Of a stretch of 64,000 bases of DNA, positions 45,696-54,852 are shown in pieces. Numbering within the stretch: position 1 is the first letter of the stretch; every line of letters begins with the position of its first letter. The stretch is from Bacillus sp. HF117_J1_D (lineage in GTDB: Bacteria > Bacillota > Bacilli > Bacillales > Bacillaceae_C). The DNA lies in contig JAABNQ010000001.1 in NCBI GenBank assembly GCA_009928435.1, positions 178,714 to 242,713 on the forward strand. Direction: 5' to 3'. Both the position numbers and the translations under genes were made by a program. A model generated the notes under the pieces. It saw only the letters and a list, made by a program, of their open reading frames with translations. It was not told the origin of the DNA and did no database searches.

Positions 45696-46496
45696 GTGAA
45701 ACCTATAGTCAGAAATCGTCTACAGGTATTGAAATACAATGGTCAATCGCTTGTCAAGATAGAGGATCAAGCCGCTGTAGAATATCCACTTACTATTTTT
45801 ATTGACAATGAAGAGTTTGCTACAGTCGTCTGCTCCCCAACAAATCTGCAAGAGCTTGTTATCGGATTTCTGGCATCTGAAGGGATGATCCGAAATAGAG
45901 AAGACATCTCTTCTCTTGATATAGATGACCATCAGGGATTTGCGTATGTAGAGTTGAAGGTGAAGCATGTGATCAGCAAAGAGTTTTACTCAAAACGAAT
46001 GATTGGATCCTGTTGTGGAAAAAGCCGACAATTTTACTTCTATAATGATGCAAAAACGGCCAAAACAGTCATGTCGAGGCAAAAAATTTCTCCAGAACAA
46101 TGCCTCGTATTAATGACTAAAATGCAGGAAAGCTCCGAAGAGTTTCAGCTTACTGGCGGTGTGCACAATGCTGCTTTATGTACCGAGAAAGAGCTGCTTT
46201 TTAGTTATTCTGATATTGGACGCCATAATGCATTGGACAAGATTTTTGGCTACTGTCTTAAAGAGAAAATCTCCTTAAAAGATAAAGTGATTGTTTTCAG
46301 TGGAAGAATTTCATCCGAAGTGGTATTGAAAGTCGCAAAAATCGGGGTAGGTATACTAATCTCGAAATCTGCCCCAACGACTCTTGGAATTGACTTAGCA
46401 CATGATCTTGGGATTACTGCAATAGGATTTGCCAGGAAAAATCAATTAAATATTTACACACACCCTGAACGCATTATCGGATCAGAGAGCCTTTAA
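45696..46496 (+). CDS. fdhD: FdhD, sulfurtransferase for formate dehydrogenase
   Basis: 266 residues. FdhD moves sulfur from a cysteine desulfurase to the molybdenum cofactor of formate dehydrogenase. The cysteine loop is MIGSCCGKSRQF; conserved GGVHNAALC and SDIGRHNALDKI (cofactor-binding region) and ISSEVVLKVAKIGV follow. GTG start after AAGAAGGTGATCGG, which directly abuts the right end of the short IscB-derived element. No formate dehydrogenase gene is in the window. Confidence 0.94.
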   Translation: MKPIVRNRLQVLKYNGQSLVKIEDQAAVEYPLTIFIDNEEFATVVCSPTNLQELVIGFLASEGMIRNREDISSLDIDDHQGFAYVELKVKHVISKEFYSKRMIGSCCGKSRQFYFYNDAKTAKTVMSRQKISPEQCLVLMTKMQESSEEFQLTGGVHNAALCTEKELLFSYSDIGRHNALDKIFGYCLKEKISLKDKVIVFSGRISSEVVLKVAKIGVGILISKSAPTTLGIDLAHDLGITAIGFARKNQLNIYTHPERIIGSESL

Positions 46497-46539
46497 AAAA
46501 CAAGAACACTTTACAAAGATAGCTAGCAAAAATGCAAAA

Positions 46540-46580
46540 TCAGCTGAAGAAAAACGAAAATCCGTTTTTTCTTCAGCTGA
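46540..46580. terminator. Bidirectional terminator between fdhD and ykuV
   Basis: TCAGCTGAAGAAAAA...TTTTTTCTTCAGCTGA between convergent genes. Confidence 0.93.
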
Positions 46581-46607
46581 TTGATTTGAGGGGCTTTTTC
46601 GTCCTAT

Positions 46608-47063
46608 TTATGCTTTCTTCTCCAGCTCGCCCAAAACACGGTTCACCCGTTTTTCAAGCATTTTCATTCCGCCGCCTCCAGCTTGGAAATGGCGAAGTTG
46701 TCCATCTTTATCGAATACGTAATAAGCGGGAACGTATTCATTTTGGAAAGCATCTGCCAGTTTTAATTCGCTGTCGACAAAGATTGGCTGCGTGATATCA
46801 TGTTCATCTGCAACTTTTTTGATTTCACCAATATCGAGATCATTTTCCGATCTTGGCATATGAACAGCGACAACATTCAACTTGTCCTTATAGGCATCAC
46901 GGAATTCATTCACCTGCGGCATAGCTTCTTTGCAAAGGTGACAGCTAATAGACCAAAAATGGATTAATGCAGGCTTCTCCCCGATCAAATCTTCCTTAGC
47001 CACCTGTCCATTTAGCCATTCGGCTGCACCTTCAAGTTCCGGCATAGGTTCACGCAATTTCAT
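46608..47063 (-). CDS. ykuV: Thioredoxin-like thiol-disulfide oxidoreductase YkuV
   Basis: 151 residues from the ATG at 47063. Thioredoxin fold with the active-site SISCHLC (CxxC) after LIHFWS and the cis-Pro in YVPAYYVF. It has no signal peptide, so it is cytosolic. B. subtilis YkuV is such a protein and lies next to ykuU, as here. It may recycle the peroxiredoxin (inference). Confidence 0.9.
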   Translation of the reverse strand: MKLREPMPELEGAAEWLNGQVAKEDLIGEKPALIHFWSISCHLCKEAMPQVNEFRDAYKDKLNVVAVHMPRSENDLDIGEIKKVADEHDITQPIFVDSELKLADAFQNEYVPAYYVFDKDGQLRHFQAGGGGMKMLEKRVNRVLGELEKKA

Positions 47064-47193
47064 AAAGCAATCCCTCTCTTCTTTGAAAAGTTTTCGGCAT
47101 GGATATGTGAAAGACAGACACAAATAGTGCCTGTCCAGTCAAAAGTAAAGCGAAGGTCGCCAAAAGAGGCAGGGCTTTCGCTTTTCTATAAGG

Positions 47194-47742
47194 TTAAACG
47201 TTTAGTGTTGCTTGTCCAGGTCTCCAGTTTGCAGGGCAAAGTCCGCCTGTTTGCAAAGCTTGAAGTACACGAAGAGTTTCATCAACGTCACGTCCAATGT
47301 TGTTGTGGTTCACAACAGAGTACATTAATTCACCTTCTGGGTTGATGATGTACAATCCGCGAAGTGCAATACCTTCTTCTTCGATAAGTACTCCGTAATC
47401 ACGAGCAACAACATGGTTAGTGTCTGCCGCAAGCGGGTATTTCAAGTCGCCAAGACCGTTGTCTTTACGGTCAGTGTTGATCCAAGCCAAGTGAGTATGG
47501 ATGGTATCAGTAGACACTCCGATTACTTCTGCATCCAAGTCTTCAAATTCATCATAACGATCAGAAAGTGCCGTAATCTCAGTTGGACAAACAAATGTGA
47601 AGTCCATTGGATAGAAGAAAAGAACGGTCCATTTGTCGTTTTTCATGTTTTCTTCAAGGCTTACTTTTCCAAATTCTTTGTTTGGTAATACTGCATCCAT
47701 TTCAAAGCGTGGTGCTTGTTTTCCTACCATACGTTCTGCCAC
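47194..47742 (-). CDS. ykuU: 2-Cys peroxiredoxin (AhpC/Prx1 type)
   Basis: 182 residues. Peroxidatic cysteine in FYPMDFTFVCPTEI, resolving cysteine in GGLCPANW near the C-terminus. It reduces hydrogen and alkyl peroxides. ATG after GGAGGGATTTTAC. It shares strand and neighbourhood with ykuV. The upstream region has a strong promoter with PerR-like boxes. Confidence 0.95.
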   Translation of the reverse strand: MAERMVGKQAPRFEMDAVLPNKEFGKVSLEENMKNDKWTVLFFYPMDFTFVCPTEITALSDRYDEFEDLDAEVIGVSTDTIHTHLAWINTDRKDNGLGDLKYPLAADTNHVVARDYGVLIEEEGIALRGLYIINPEGELMYSVVNHNNIGRDVDETLRVLQALQTGGLCPANWRPGQATLNV

Positions 47743-47811
47743 AGTAAAATCCCTCCGTAAATAAATTAATATTTAAATGAGAAAATTATATGTATTTTCT
47801 CATTGAACAAC

Positions 47812-47867
47812 CTTTTCCCAATAACAATTATAGAATAAGCTTATTGGCAAGTCAATATTGATTATAA
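47812..47867 (-). promoter_or_regulatory. ykuU promoter with PerR-like boxes
   Basis: Minus-strand TTGACT (47850-47855), 17 bp, TATAAT (47827-47832). TTATAATCAATATTG (47853-47867) matches TTATAATNATTATAA at 11 of 14 fixed positions and overlaps the -35. A second, weaker match, CTATAATTGTTATTG, covers the -10. Promoter clear; PerR assignment tentative. Confidence 0.6.
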
Positions 47868-48021
47868 TAAATTTAATTAAAAAATCATTACTAGCTAATA
47901 CTCTAGTTTTTTCGCACCTTCTTATGTATGCCACAAAAAACAGATTATATTCCGCTTACATCCAGTCTACCATTACTTATATCGACAACAAAATAAAATG
48001 CATCGTAAAAGTGCTCTCATG
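47868..48021. other. AT-rich spacer between ykuU and ccpC
   Basis: No ORF with a ribosome binding site and no clear repeat was seen. Confidence 0.4.
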
Positions 48022-48048
48022 TAAAAACCGCCATCGTGAAGATGGCGG
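48022..48048 (-). terminator. Terminator of ccpC
   Basis: CCGCCATC-ttcac-GATGGCGG followed by TTTTTAC on the minus strand. Confidence 0.9.
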
Positions 48049-48052
48049 CAAT

Positions 48053-48940
48053 TCAGTCAATATCCTTATGACCCTCATTGAATTCACGGACTACTTCCAG
48101 GAATGCTTGAACCTGCCTTAATTCAAAAACAGAGTCGTAACCAAGGAGCCAATTATCTCGTTTGATGGGCATTCCCTTTTCATCCATAAGCGGAATTTTA
48201 TACATCCCCTTGTCTGACCCATTCAGTGTGATGGCCGGCAGGATGGCATAACCAATACCATTGTATGCCATCTGTTTGCACGTCTCAATCTGGTCCACTA
48301 CGATAGTTCTCTTTGGAGCCGTTTGAAATTGGCGGTACCACCAATCTTGAATCTCCTGATAATAATTTGAATCACTTTTAAATTGGATAAACGGACGATC
48401 AGTCTGTAATACCTCTTCGATATTCCGGATTTCCTTGTCCACAAGATAGAGGCTGTCCTCAAACAAATGATATTTGGAGCTTTTCCAGTCTGCTGCACCC
48501 CTGATAATGCCAATATGTACATCTCCACCGTATAACGCCTTTAAAATTTCACTGCTCCATCCAGTTATAAGTGAAATTTTTGCATTGGGATACAAATTCA
48601 CAAATGTCTTCAGAACTTTTGGCAGCCAATTTTGACCGACAATCGAAGCGCAGGCTATTTTTAACGTGCCATGGATATGCGTTTCAAGGGACTGAATTTC
48701 TTCCAATACCCTTTCTTCCTTCTCCAACATCTCTTTTGCAAATTTAACAACAATCTCTCCAGACTGAGTAAGGATGAGGCCTTTTTGCGATCGGATAAAT
48801 AATTTTGTTCTCCATTGCTTTTCTAAATTTTGAAGCCGCTGGGACAATGCCGGCTGAGAAACAAAAAGTTTTTCCGCAGCCTTACGCATATTCATTTCTT
48901 CTGCAAGCACGGTTAGGAAACGCAAATCTGTGTTGGACAT
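48053..48940 (-). CDS. ccpC: LysR-type regulator CcpC
   Basis: 295 residues from the ATG at 48940. N-terminal winged helix (DLRFLTVLAEEMNMRKAAEK and SQPALSQRLQNLEKQW), then the LysR effector domain (HGTLKIACASIVGQNWLPKVLK). The whole resembles CcpC (YkuM), the citrate-responsive repressor of citB and citZ in B. subtilis. The neighbourhood (ykuU, ykuV, darB) supports this. Its own operator was not identified with certainty. Confidence 0.82.
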   Translation of the reverse strand: MSNTDLRFLTVLAEEMNMRKAAEKLFVSQPALSQRLQNLEKQWRTKLFIRSQKGLILTQSGEIVVKFAKEMLEKEERVLEEIQSLETHIHGTLKIACASIVGQNWLPKVLKTFVNLYPNAKISLITGWSSEILKALYGGDVHIGIIRGAADWKSSKYHLFEDSLYLVDKEIRNIEEVLQTDRPFIQFKSDSNYYQEIQDWWYRQFQTAPKRTIVVDQIETCKQMAYNGIGYAILPAITLNGSDKGMYKIPLMDEKGMPIKRDNWLLGYDSVFELRQVQAFLEVVREFNEGHKDID

Positions 48941-49027
48941 AAAAAAACCTCTTAATTTAAAATATTTCACCCATATTTCGCTAGGTGTATCATTTTTATC
49001 AGCCTACAGTTAAGATGATTAATCAAG

Positions 49028-50533
49028 CTAAGCAACAGCTTTATTTTTTTTCGGCAAGAGAAGAATCAAAAAGAAACTAATAATACCAAACACAAGTACA
49101 GCTAGATAAACGGAATGTAATGAGTGTGATAGCCCATCCTGCAATAGGATTTTGACTGATTCACTTAATCCGGCCCTTTGTTCTTCGGTGAGCAGCATGT
49201 TCGTTGAATCCAGCGTAAGGCTTTGACCAGCCTCGCCTCCATGCTCAGCAAAATAACGGAGAATCTGGCTATTGAGTATTCCTCCAAGCAAAGCCGCACC
49301 TACAGTATTGCCCAAGTTTCTCATAAACATATTGGTTGCAGTTGTGATTCCGCGTTGTTTCCAATCAACCGCCCCTTGAATAAGTACAATAAATGCAGTA
49401 CTTGTAAGCCCCATCCCAACTCCTACACAAAACGAAGAAATAGCAGCTCCGACTGGGCCGGCTGAAGGTACAATCGTCACGAACAGTCCACCACCTACAA
49501 CAAGAAAAACACCGCCGATAAAAGAAGTGGACCGATAACCGATATTAATAATTAATTTACCAGCAGCTGTTGATGCCAATGGCCAGCCAACGGACATTGC
49601 TGTTAAAGCAAAACCTGCAATTGTAGCACTTTTCTCCATCACGCCTTGTACATATGCAGGCAAAAAGCTAGAAATTCCTATCAGCATCAATCCTGTTGTA
49701 AAGGAGACGAGATTAGCAATCAAAATAGGGCGCAACTTCCAAATCTCAAGGGGAACCATAGGTTCGGTTGCTCTTTTTTCTTGTAGGATAAATAAGAAGA
49801 AAGCTACTGCAGCAATCATTACAAGGATGATGAGCTGAGGGGAGGACCAAGAAAATCTCACGCCTCCTTCCACTAAGATAAACATGAGGGATGAGATAGC
49901 CACCGTTAGAAGACCGGCACCAGCATAGTCAATTTTCGGCTTCTTTTTCTCAATCGTCTCATGCAAAAAGAGCCAAACCCCAATGATAGATAGGAGACCT
50001 AACGGAATGCTTACCCAAAAGACCCATCTCCAGCTTACATATTCTACAAGAAGCCCGCCTACTGCCGGCCCCATAATGGCAGAAATACCCCAAACGCTTG
50101 ATAAATATCCTTGAACATGGGCACGTTCCTCTGCTGTATAAATATCTCCCACAATCGTCGTTGCAATCGGCATCACAGCCCCGGCTCCGACACCTTGGAT
50201 AAGCCTGAAGATAATAAGTTGTTCCATTGAGTCAGCCAGTCCGCATAAAAATGAACCAATTAGAAAAATACCGACTCCTATTGTTAAAATTGGCTTTCTT
50301 CCATATAAATCCGATAATTTTCCATAAATTAGCACCGTAATGGTGTTCATTAATAAATATGCAGAGAAAACCCAGCTATAGCGGGCGAATCCCCCAAGCT
50401 CTCCAATGATGGCTGGCATGGCAGTGGCAACGATCGTTGCTTCAACAGCCCCAATGAACATGGCCAGCATAACAGCAGCCAAGACAAACGGACGCTTCGT
50501 ACGGTTTGGAATGTTCTGAGCCATCTCCCCCAT
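49028..50533 (-). CDS. DHA2-family MFS drug exporter (EmrB/QacA type, 14 TM)
   Basis: About 501 residues with 14 predicted helices. Motif A is GKLSDLYGRKPIL and motif C is SSVWGISAIMGPAVGGLL. The extracytoplasmic segment near 440-480 carries an acidic loop. It exports hydrophobic or cationic compounds by proton antiport; the substrate is unknown. The ATG at 50533 follows AAGGAGATGG. It lies 32 bp downstream of a second MFS gene on the same strand, probably co-transcribed. Confidence 0.9.
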   Translation of the reverse strand: MGEMAQNIPNRTKRPFVLAAVMLAMFIGAVEATIVATAMPAIIGELGGFARYSWVFSAYLLMNTITVLIYGKLSDLYGRKPILTIGVGIFLIGSFLCGLADSMEQLIIFRLIQGVGAGAVMPIATTIVGDIYTAEERAHVQGYLSSVWGISAIMGPAVGGLLVEYVSWRWVFWVSIPLGLLSIIGVWLFLHETIEKKKPKIDYAGAGLLTVAISSLMFILVEGGVRFSWSSPQLIILVMIAAVAFFLFILQEKRATEPMVPLEIWKLRPILIANLVSFTTGLMLIGISSFLPAYVQGVMEKSATIAGFALTAMSVGWPLASTAAGKLIINIGYRSTSFIGGVFLVVGGGLFVTIVPSAGPVGAAISSFCVGVGMGLTSTAFIVLIQGAVDWKQRGITTATNMFMRNLGNTVGAALLGGILNSQILRYFAEHGGEAGQSLTLDSTNMLLTEEQRAGLSESVKILLQDGLSHSLHSVYLAVLVFGIISFFLILLLPKKNKAVA

Positions 50534-50565
50534 TTTTCCATCTCCTTCCTGCCTTTGGCCGTCCC

Positions 50566-51774
50566 TTACTTGTTCTTGCATAGAAAGTAATAAAATAATA
50601 GAGCAGATGCGTGGCAGGCCGCCATAATAATGCCCATTGGCAACACGTTTCCCAGTCCGGCAAGCGGGGCTGCAGCAGCACCGAACACATGCGGCATAAG
50701 TCCATGTAAAGCTGCGGCACTGCCAGCTGTTTTCTCTTTATCACTCATAGCTAGGGAAAAGGATGTTGTGCCGACAATTCCGACCGTCGAAACTGAAAAG
50801 AAAAGCGGAATCATTACAAAAATCAAACCGGCATTTAACCACAGCATCAGAAAAAGAAGCGCACTGCTGATAAAAGCCAAATATAAGCCGCTCACTAACA
50901 GCTTTTTATCACTTACCTTCCCTGCCAGCCGACCAGTTATTTGTGCGGCCGCAATGATTCCGGCACCGTTCATAGCGAACAAGAGACTGAAAGCCTGCGG
51001 GGACAGATGAAAGTGTTCCTGTAATAAAAACGGAGAGCCAGCTATGTAAACAAACATGGCAGCCATGACAAACCCTTGCGACAGACAATAGCCCATAAAT
51101 ACTTTATCTTTTAAAAGGAAAGAAAAAGTATTAAGCATATTACCAATGCCGCCTTCAGATCGTTTCGCTGCAGGCAGTGTTTCAGGGAGACCCCAAATGA
51201 CAAAAACCACCATAATGATTCCAATAAAGGTAAGAACCCCAAATATTCCTTGCCACGGCATGATGGAAAGCAACTGCCCTCCCGCTACGGGAGCTGCAAT
51301 AGGCGCAGCACCATTAACGAGCATCAATAAGGCGAAAAATTTTGTAAGTTCAACCCCTGAATACAGATCTCGTGCCACCGCCCTAGCAATGACAATCCCT
51401 GCAGCAGCAGAGGCCCCTTGGACAAATCTCATGGCAACCAATCCCCAAATATTTGGCATAGCCATGCAAAGCAAAGAGGATATCGCAAAAATAAATAAGC
51501 CTGCCACCAAAGGCCCTTTTCTTCCTCTAGCATCGCTCATCGGCCCGACAACCAGCTGTCCCACAGCCATCCCTATCAAAAAGGATGTGAGAGTCAGTTG
51601 AGCAGAAGAAGCCTGTGTGTTAAACCCGGCGGCGAGGTCTGGAAGACCTGGCAGATACATATCGACCGAAAGCGGCCCAAAAGCAGTTAAAGAACCGAGG
51701 ATCACAGCAGCCCATGCTCGGTTCATTTTTGGTTGTGAAGCAACAGAATAATTATGTAAAGCAGATCCCTTCAT
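50566..51774 (-). CDS. Bcr/CflA-family MFS exporter (12 TM)
   Basis: 402 residues from the ATG at 51774 after AAGGAGGGG. Twelve helices, FGPLSVDMYLPGLP in helix 1, motif A GPMSDARGRKGPL and GAAPIAAPVAGGQLL in helix 5 are diagnostic of Bcr/CflA drug exporters (bicyclomycin, chloramphenicol type). Tandem arrangement with a DHA2 exporter suggests a joint resistance or efflux unit; no local regulator other than ccpC is present. Confidence 0.9.
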   Translation of the reverse strand: MKGSALHNYSVASQPKMNRAWAAVILGSLTAFGPLSVDMYLPGLPDLAAGFNTQASSAQLTLTSFLIGMAVGQLVVGPMSDARGRKGPLVAGLFIFAISSLLCMAMPNIWGLVAMRFVQGASAAAGIVIARAVARDLYSGVELTKFFALLMLVNGAAPIAAPVAGGQLLSIMPWQGIFGVLTFIGIIMVVFVIWGLPETLPAAKRSEGGIGNMLNTFSFLLKDKVFMGYCLSQGFVMAAMFVYIAGSPFLLQEHFHLSPQAFSLLFAMNGAGIIAAAQITGRLAGKVSDKKLLVSGLYLAFISSALLFLMLWLNAGLIFVMIPLFFSVSTVGIVGTTSFSLAMSDKEKTAGSAAALHGLMPHVFGAAAAPLAGLGNVLPMGIIMAACHASALLFYYFLCKNK

Positions 51775-51819
51775 GACTCCCCTCCTTGCCTCTTGGAACA
51801 CTGTACAGAATCATAAAAC

Positions 51820-51857
51820 AAAAAAATGGGGCCCCCAATAAAAGGGAACCCTTTTCA
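51820..51857 (-). terminator. Terminator of darB
   Basis: GGGTTCCC-ttttatt-GGGGGCCC (with G-U pairs) followed by ATTTTTTTG on the minus strand. Confidence 0.75.
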
Positions 51858-51869
51858 AACATTTTTACA

Positions 51870-52298
51870 TTAAAGTTGCAACTTCAGCTCTTTTAAAAGG
51901 GCCCTTCTTGTAACAATGCCTTCAAAGTATCCCTCTTCGTCAAGAACACATAAAAAAGGGTGGTCGATCAACAGACCAACTGCTTTTTTAAAATGATCAT
52001 GAAGCTTAACGATCGGAATATTCACTGCCATGACGTCCTCGACCTTTTTATCACTAAGCTTTTCGAATTCAATCCTTTCCAATCCAAGAATTGATTCTGT
52101 AATAATTGCAGAACTGATTAAACCGTGTAATTTAAAACGGGCATCAAGCACCGGAATAGCAGAATAGCCACTCTTCGTCAAAACAAGCAAAGCATGCTCT
52201 AAATTATTTCCTATTTGAACATGGGCCACTTTTTCAGATGGAATCATGTAGTCAATAATCTTTGACTCTGTAAACGCCTGACTTTTTAAGGAAATCAT
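51870..52298 (-). CDS. darB: c-di-AMP-binding CBS protein DarB (YkuL/CbpB)
   Basis: 142 residues from the ATG at 52298 after GAGGGAG. Two CBS motifs: IIDYMIPSEKVAHVQIGNNLEHALLVLTK and VEDVMAVNIPIVKLHDHF. Strong similarity to B. subtilis DarB, including the HVQIGNNLEHALL stretch. Apo-DarB stimulates the stringent enzyme Rel and pyruvate carboxylase; c-di-AMP releases it. It lies near ccpC as in B. subtilis. Confidence 0.9.
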   Translation of the reverse strand: MISLKSQAFTESKIIDYMIPSEKVAHVQIGNNLEHALLVLTKSGYSAIPVLDARFKLHGLISSAIITESILGLERIEFEKLSDKKVEDVMAVNIPIVKLHDHFKKAVGLLIDHPFLCVLDEEGYFEGIVTRRALLKELKLQL

Positions 52299-52420
52299 CT
52301 TAAACTCCCTCATCTCTTTGCAAAATCATTCTAATACCATTTTACCATAAATTTAGAAAAGGGAAACAAATCTGTTAGATGAAAATTACTCCATAGCTTC
52401 AAATAAAGTGTTTAAAAGGT

Positions 52421-52456
52421 GAAAAGGCTTCCGCTCCTGCGATCAAGCGGAAGCCT
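52421..52456 (-). terminator. Terminator of ykuJ
   Basis: GGCTTCCGCT-N8-AGCGGAAGCC followed by TTTTC on the minus strand. Confidence 0.88.
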
Positions 52457-52464
52457 AAATTGCT

Positions 52465-52719
52465 TTAACGATATGCTTTTTCTTCTTGAACAATATCAAA
52501 AATCTCTATTGCTGCAGCGTCAATGTCATCAAATTGATATGTCCGCTTATTATGATCCTTATCATATTCTTCCACTTCAAATGTACCTGTGCCTGAAAAA
52601 TATTTCACCTGACAGATGACTTTTTCATTCACTTCAAATTGTCTTTGTGGAACGTCTTCTTGTCCCACCATATTTTGCATTGTTTGCAGTCTTTGAATAA
52701 TACCTAGTAATTGTGACAT
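52465..52719 (-). CDS. ykuJ: YkuJ-like protein (DUF1797)
   Basis: 84 residues, MSQLLGIIQRLQTMQNMV, a beta-rich middle (FEVNEKVICQVKYFSGTGTFEVEEY) and an acidic C-terminal helix. It matches YkuJ, a small conserved cytosolic protein of solved fold but unknown role. ATG after AAGAAAGGGG. Confidence 0.88.
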   Translation of the reverse strand: MSQLLGIIQRLQTMQNMVGQEDVPQRQFEVNEKVICQVKYFSGTGTFEVEEYDKDHNKRTYQFDDIDAAAIEIFDIVQEEKAYR

Positions 52720-52909
52720 GTTTTAACCCCTTTCTTTGGGAAGACAAACTTATTATAAAAGAAGCCCCTCAGACAATGCAAATCGTTTTTTTCATTTATG
52801 AAAGGCCAGATTTGTGCAAAAAATTAGACAGGGGGTCAACCTGCCTTCGATTCATCCCCAGGGAAGACAGTATGTAGAGCATCCCGAGGTATTGTATTCA
52901 AATATGTCA

Positions 52910-53131
52910 TCACTGATCTTCCTTTATATTTAACAATGACTCATTCAATTTCTTCAGCGATCTAATAATTGTTTTTTTCCGGTTATATCCCCTAACACTG
53001 ACAGAAACACCGTTCATGCATGTATGCACTTCTCCCCATGAACCATAGGGCTTGAAACCGTAAATGTAAATTTTGATGACACCTGATTTTGAAGGCAGGA
53101 AAACAGCTTCATAATCTTTGCTTTTCCTCAT
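52910..53131 (-). CDS. Small conserved-looking protein near ykuJ
   Basis: 73 residues, basic: MRKSKDYEAVFLPSKSGVIK then YIYGFKPYGSWGEVHTCMNG and a helical tail (KKTIIRSLKKLNESLLNI). Strong ribosome binding site GGAAGGAGATG. It sits where B. subtilis has ykzF/ykuK; I do not recognise it securely. No domain was identified. Confidence 0.55.
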   Translation of the reverse strand: MRKSKDYEAVFLPSKSGVIKIYIYGFKPYGSWGEVHTCMNGVSVSVRGYNRKKTIIRSLKKLNESLLNIKEDQ

Positions 53132-53345
53132 TTCTGCATCTCCTTCCTTGCAAGATTGCTATATGTCAATTCATTCTTATCCATTTTCCTATCACTGACA
53201 CAGTTAATATACACCTGGGATGCTTTGTTTTCAAGTGAAAATTCAATTGTTTTTTTCTTTGAGCAGGGCGCGTCTTTTCTTTGCTATGCCATGATGATAT
53301 AATTATATGTAAACTTCAATCAATGAAGGAAAGGAGAGCCTATTT

Positions 53346-53807
53346 GTGGAACCGGATATCAGAAAAACAGCTTCATTAAAACCAACAATTGCGAACTTAT
53401 CACAGGCAATATTCACAGTGAACCGACACGCTAAAACAGCCATTAATCCGAAATTCCTGTACAGTCTGAAGAAACAAGCACTTGAAAAGATGATCAAGGA
53501 AGAAAAAGCGGCTAAAACTGGACTTCATTTCTCAAGGAACCCGAGATTTAGCCAGCAACAGTCAGATGTGTTAGTAAAATGTGGAGAGTATACATTCCAT
53601 ATTCCGCCTACAAAGGCAGATTTTGAAGAATTACCCCATTTAGGCCATCTTGATCAACATTCCCGCAATCCAAAAACTCGCATGTCGCTACGAATAGCGA
53701 AACAACTCCTTCAAGAATATACCGGTCTCAAAGAACCCAGTCAAGAACATCATAAAAGAAAGCAGCAAAAGCCCGAATTCAAAAAATTGGGAGACAGCTT
53801 TTTTTAA
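53346..53807 (+). CDS. ykyB: YkyB family protein
   Basis: 153 residues, GTG start after GAAAGGAGAG. N-terminal segment TIANLSQAIFTVNRHAKTAINPKFLYSLKK and the central FSRNPRFSQQQSDVLVKCGEYTFHIPPTK are the YkyB signature. Basic, hydrophilic C-terminus. The function is unknown; it is a Bacillaceae-specific family. It is divergent from the gene at 52910. Confidence 0.88.
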   Translation: MEPDIRKTASLKPTIANLSQAIFTVNRHAKTAINPKFLYSLKKQALEKMIKEEKAAKTGLHFSRNPRFSQQQSDVLVKCGEYTFHIPPTKADFEELPHLGHLDQHSRNPKTRMSLRIAKQLLQEYTGLKEPSQEHHKRKQQKPEFKKLGDSFF

Positions 53808-53843
53808 TGTTTATATTAAATGGAAAGAGGATCAGTACAGAAT

Positions 53844-53900
53844 GAACCGTTTGAAATCAAATTTCTACATTTAATTTCAAGCGGTCCATTCATTTTTTTA
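53844..53900 (+). terminator. Terminator of ykyB
   Basis: GAACCGTTTGAAAT...AATTTCAAGCGGTCC followed by ATTCATTTTTTTA. Confidence 0.8.
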
Positions 53901-53968
53901 TCATTTGAGTTAGTCCAGCAATGTCCTCACCAATGCGTCTATTGGAATAAGTGAAGAAGCAGCTTACG

Positions 53969-54829
53969 TTAACCCCAATATTTAATTAGCGCTTGTGTAC
54001 CACTATTTTCCTCACCCTTTTCCGCCAAGGATTGATACATCTTCTCTGCAAGGGCAAGTCCAGGCAAGTCCAATTTCATTTTCTTTGCTTCCTCAAGTGC
54101 AATTCCCATATCTTTTATAAAATGCTTGATGAAAAATCCGGGCGAATAGTCTTCCTTCAATACCCTTGGAAGGAGATTTGACATCGACCAACTTCCCGCA
54201 GCCCCCGTACTGATAGATGCTAGCATTTTCTCAGGATCTAGCCCAGCTTTGCGTGCATAGACAAGCGCTTCAGTCACCCCAATCATATTGGATGCTATCG
54301 CAATTTGATTGCACATTTTTGTATGTTGGCCGGCTCCTGCTTCCCCCTGAAAAACAATATTGTTGCCAAGCACCGAAAAGACGGGATGGATTTTATTGAA
54401 AGCCTTTTCGTCCCCGCCAACCATAATGGACAGCGTTCCATTTTGGGCACCGATATCTCCTCCTGAAACAGGTGCATCCAAAGCGTCCATTTCATGATTC
54501 TTCGCTTCCTCAAATATTTGTTTAGCTAAGGTCGGAGTAGATGTCGTCATATCAATGACAACTTTGCCTTTACCTGCCCCTGCAAAAATACCGTCATCGC
54601 CAAAATACACAGTTTCTACATCGTGTGGATATCCCACCATTGTGATAATGACATCTGCCTCCTCAGCAATTTCTTTAGGAGATGGCTTCCAGCTTGCTCC
54701 TTCAGATAATAAATCTTCTGCCTTTTCTTTTGTCCGTGTATAAATGAAGACCGGATAACCGTTCCCCATCAAATTTCGAACCATTGAATTCCCCATGACT
54801 CCGATTCCAATAAAACCAATTTTTTGCAT
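53969..54829 (-). CDS. ykwC: 3-hydroxyisobutyrate dehydrogenase-family oxidoreductase YkwC
   Basis: 286 residues from the ATG at 54829. NAD(P) motif GFIGIGVMGNSMVRNL, DAPVSGGDIGAQNGTLSIMVGG (substrate loop) and the catalytic Lys region GQHTKMCNQI. It oxidises a beta-hydroxy acid; the substrate is unknown. AAGGGAGGC is 14 nt from this ATG, rather far, so the start is slightly uncertain. Confidence 0.9.
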   Translation of the reverse strand: MQKIGFIGIGVMGNSMVRNLMGNGYPVFIYTRTKEKAEDLLSEGASWKPSPKEIAEEADVIITMVGYPHDVETVYFGDDGIFAGAGKGKVVIDMTTSTPTLAKQIFEEAKNHEMDALDAPVSGGDIGAQNGTLSIMVGGDEKAFNKIHPVFSVLGNNIVFQGEAGAGQHTKMCNQIAIASNMIGVTEALVYARKAGLDPEKMLASISTGAAGSWSMSNLLPRVLKEDYSPGFFIKHFIKDMGIALEEAKKMKLDLPGLALAEKMYQSLAEKGEENSGTQALIKYWG

Positions 54830-54852
54830 TGTTAAAAATTCAGCCTCCCTTG

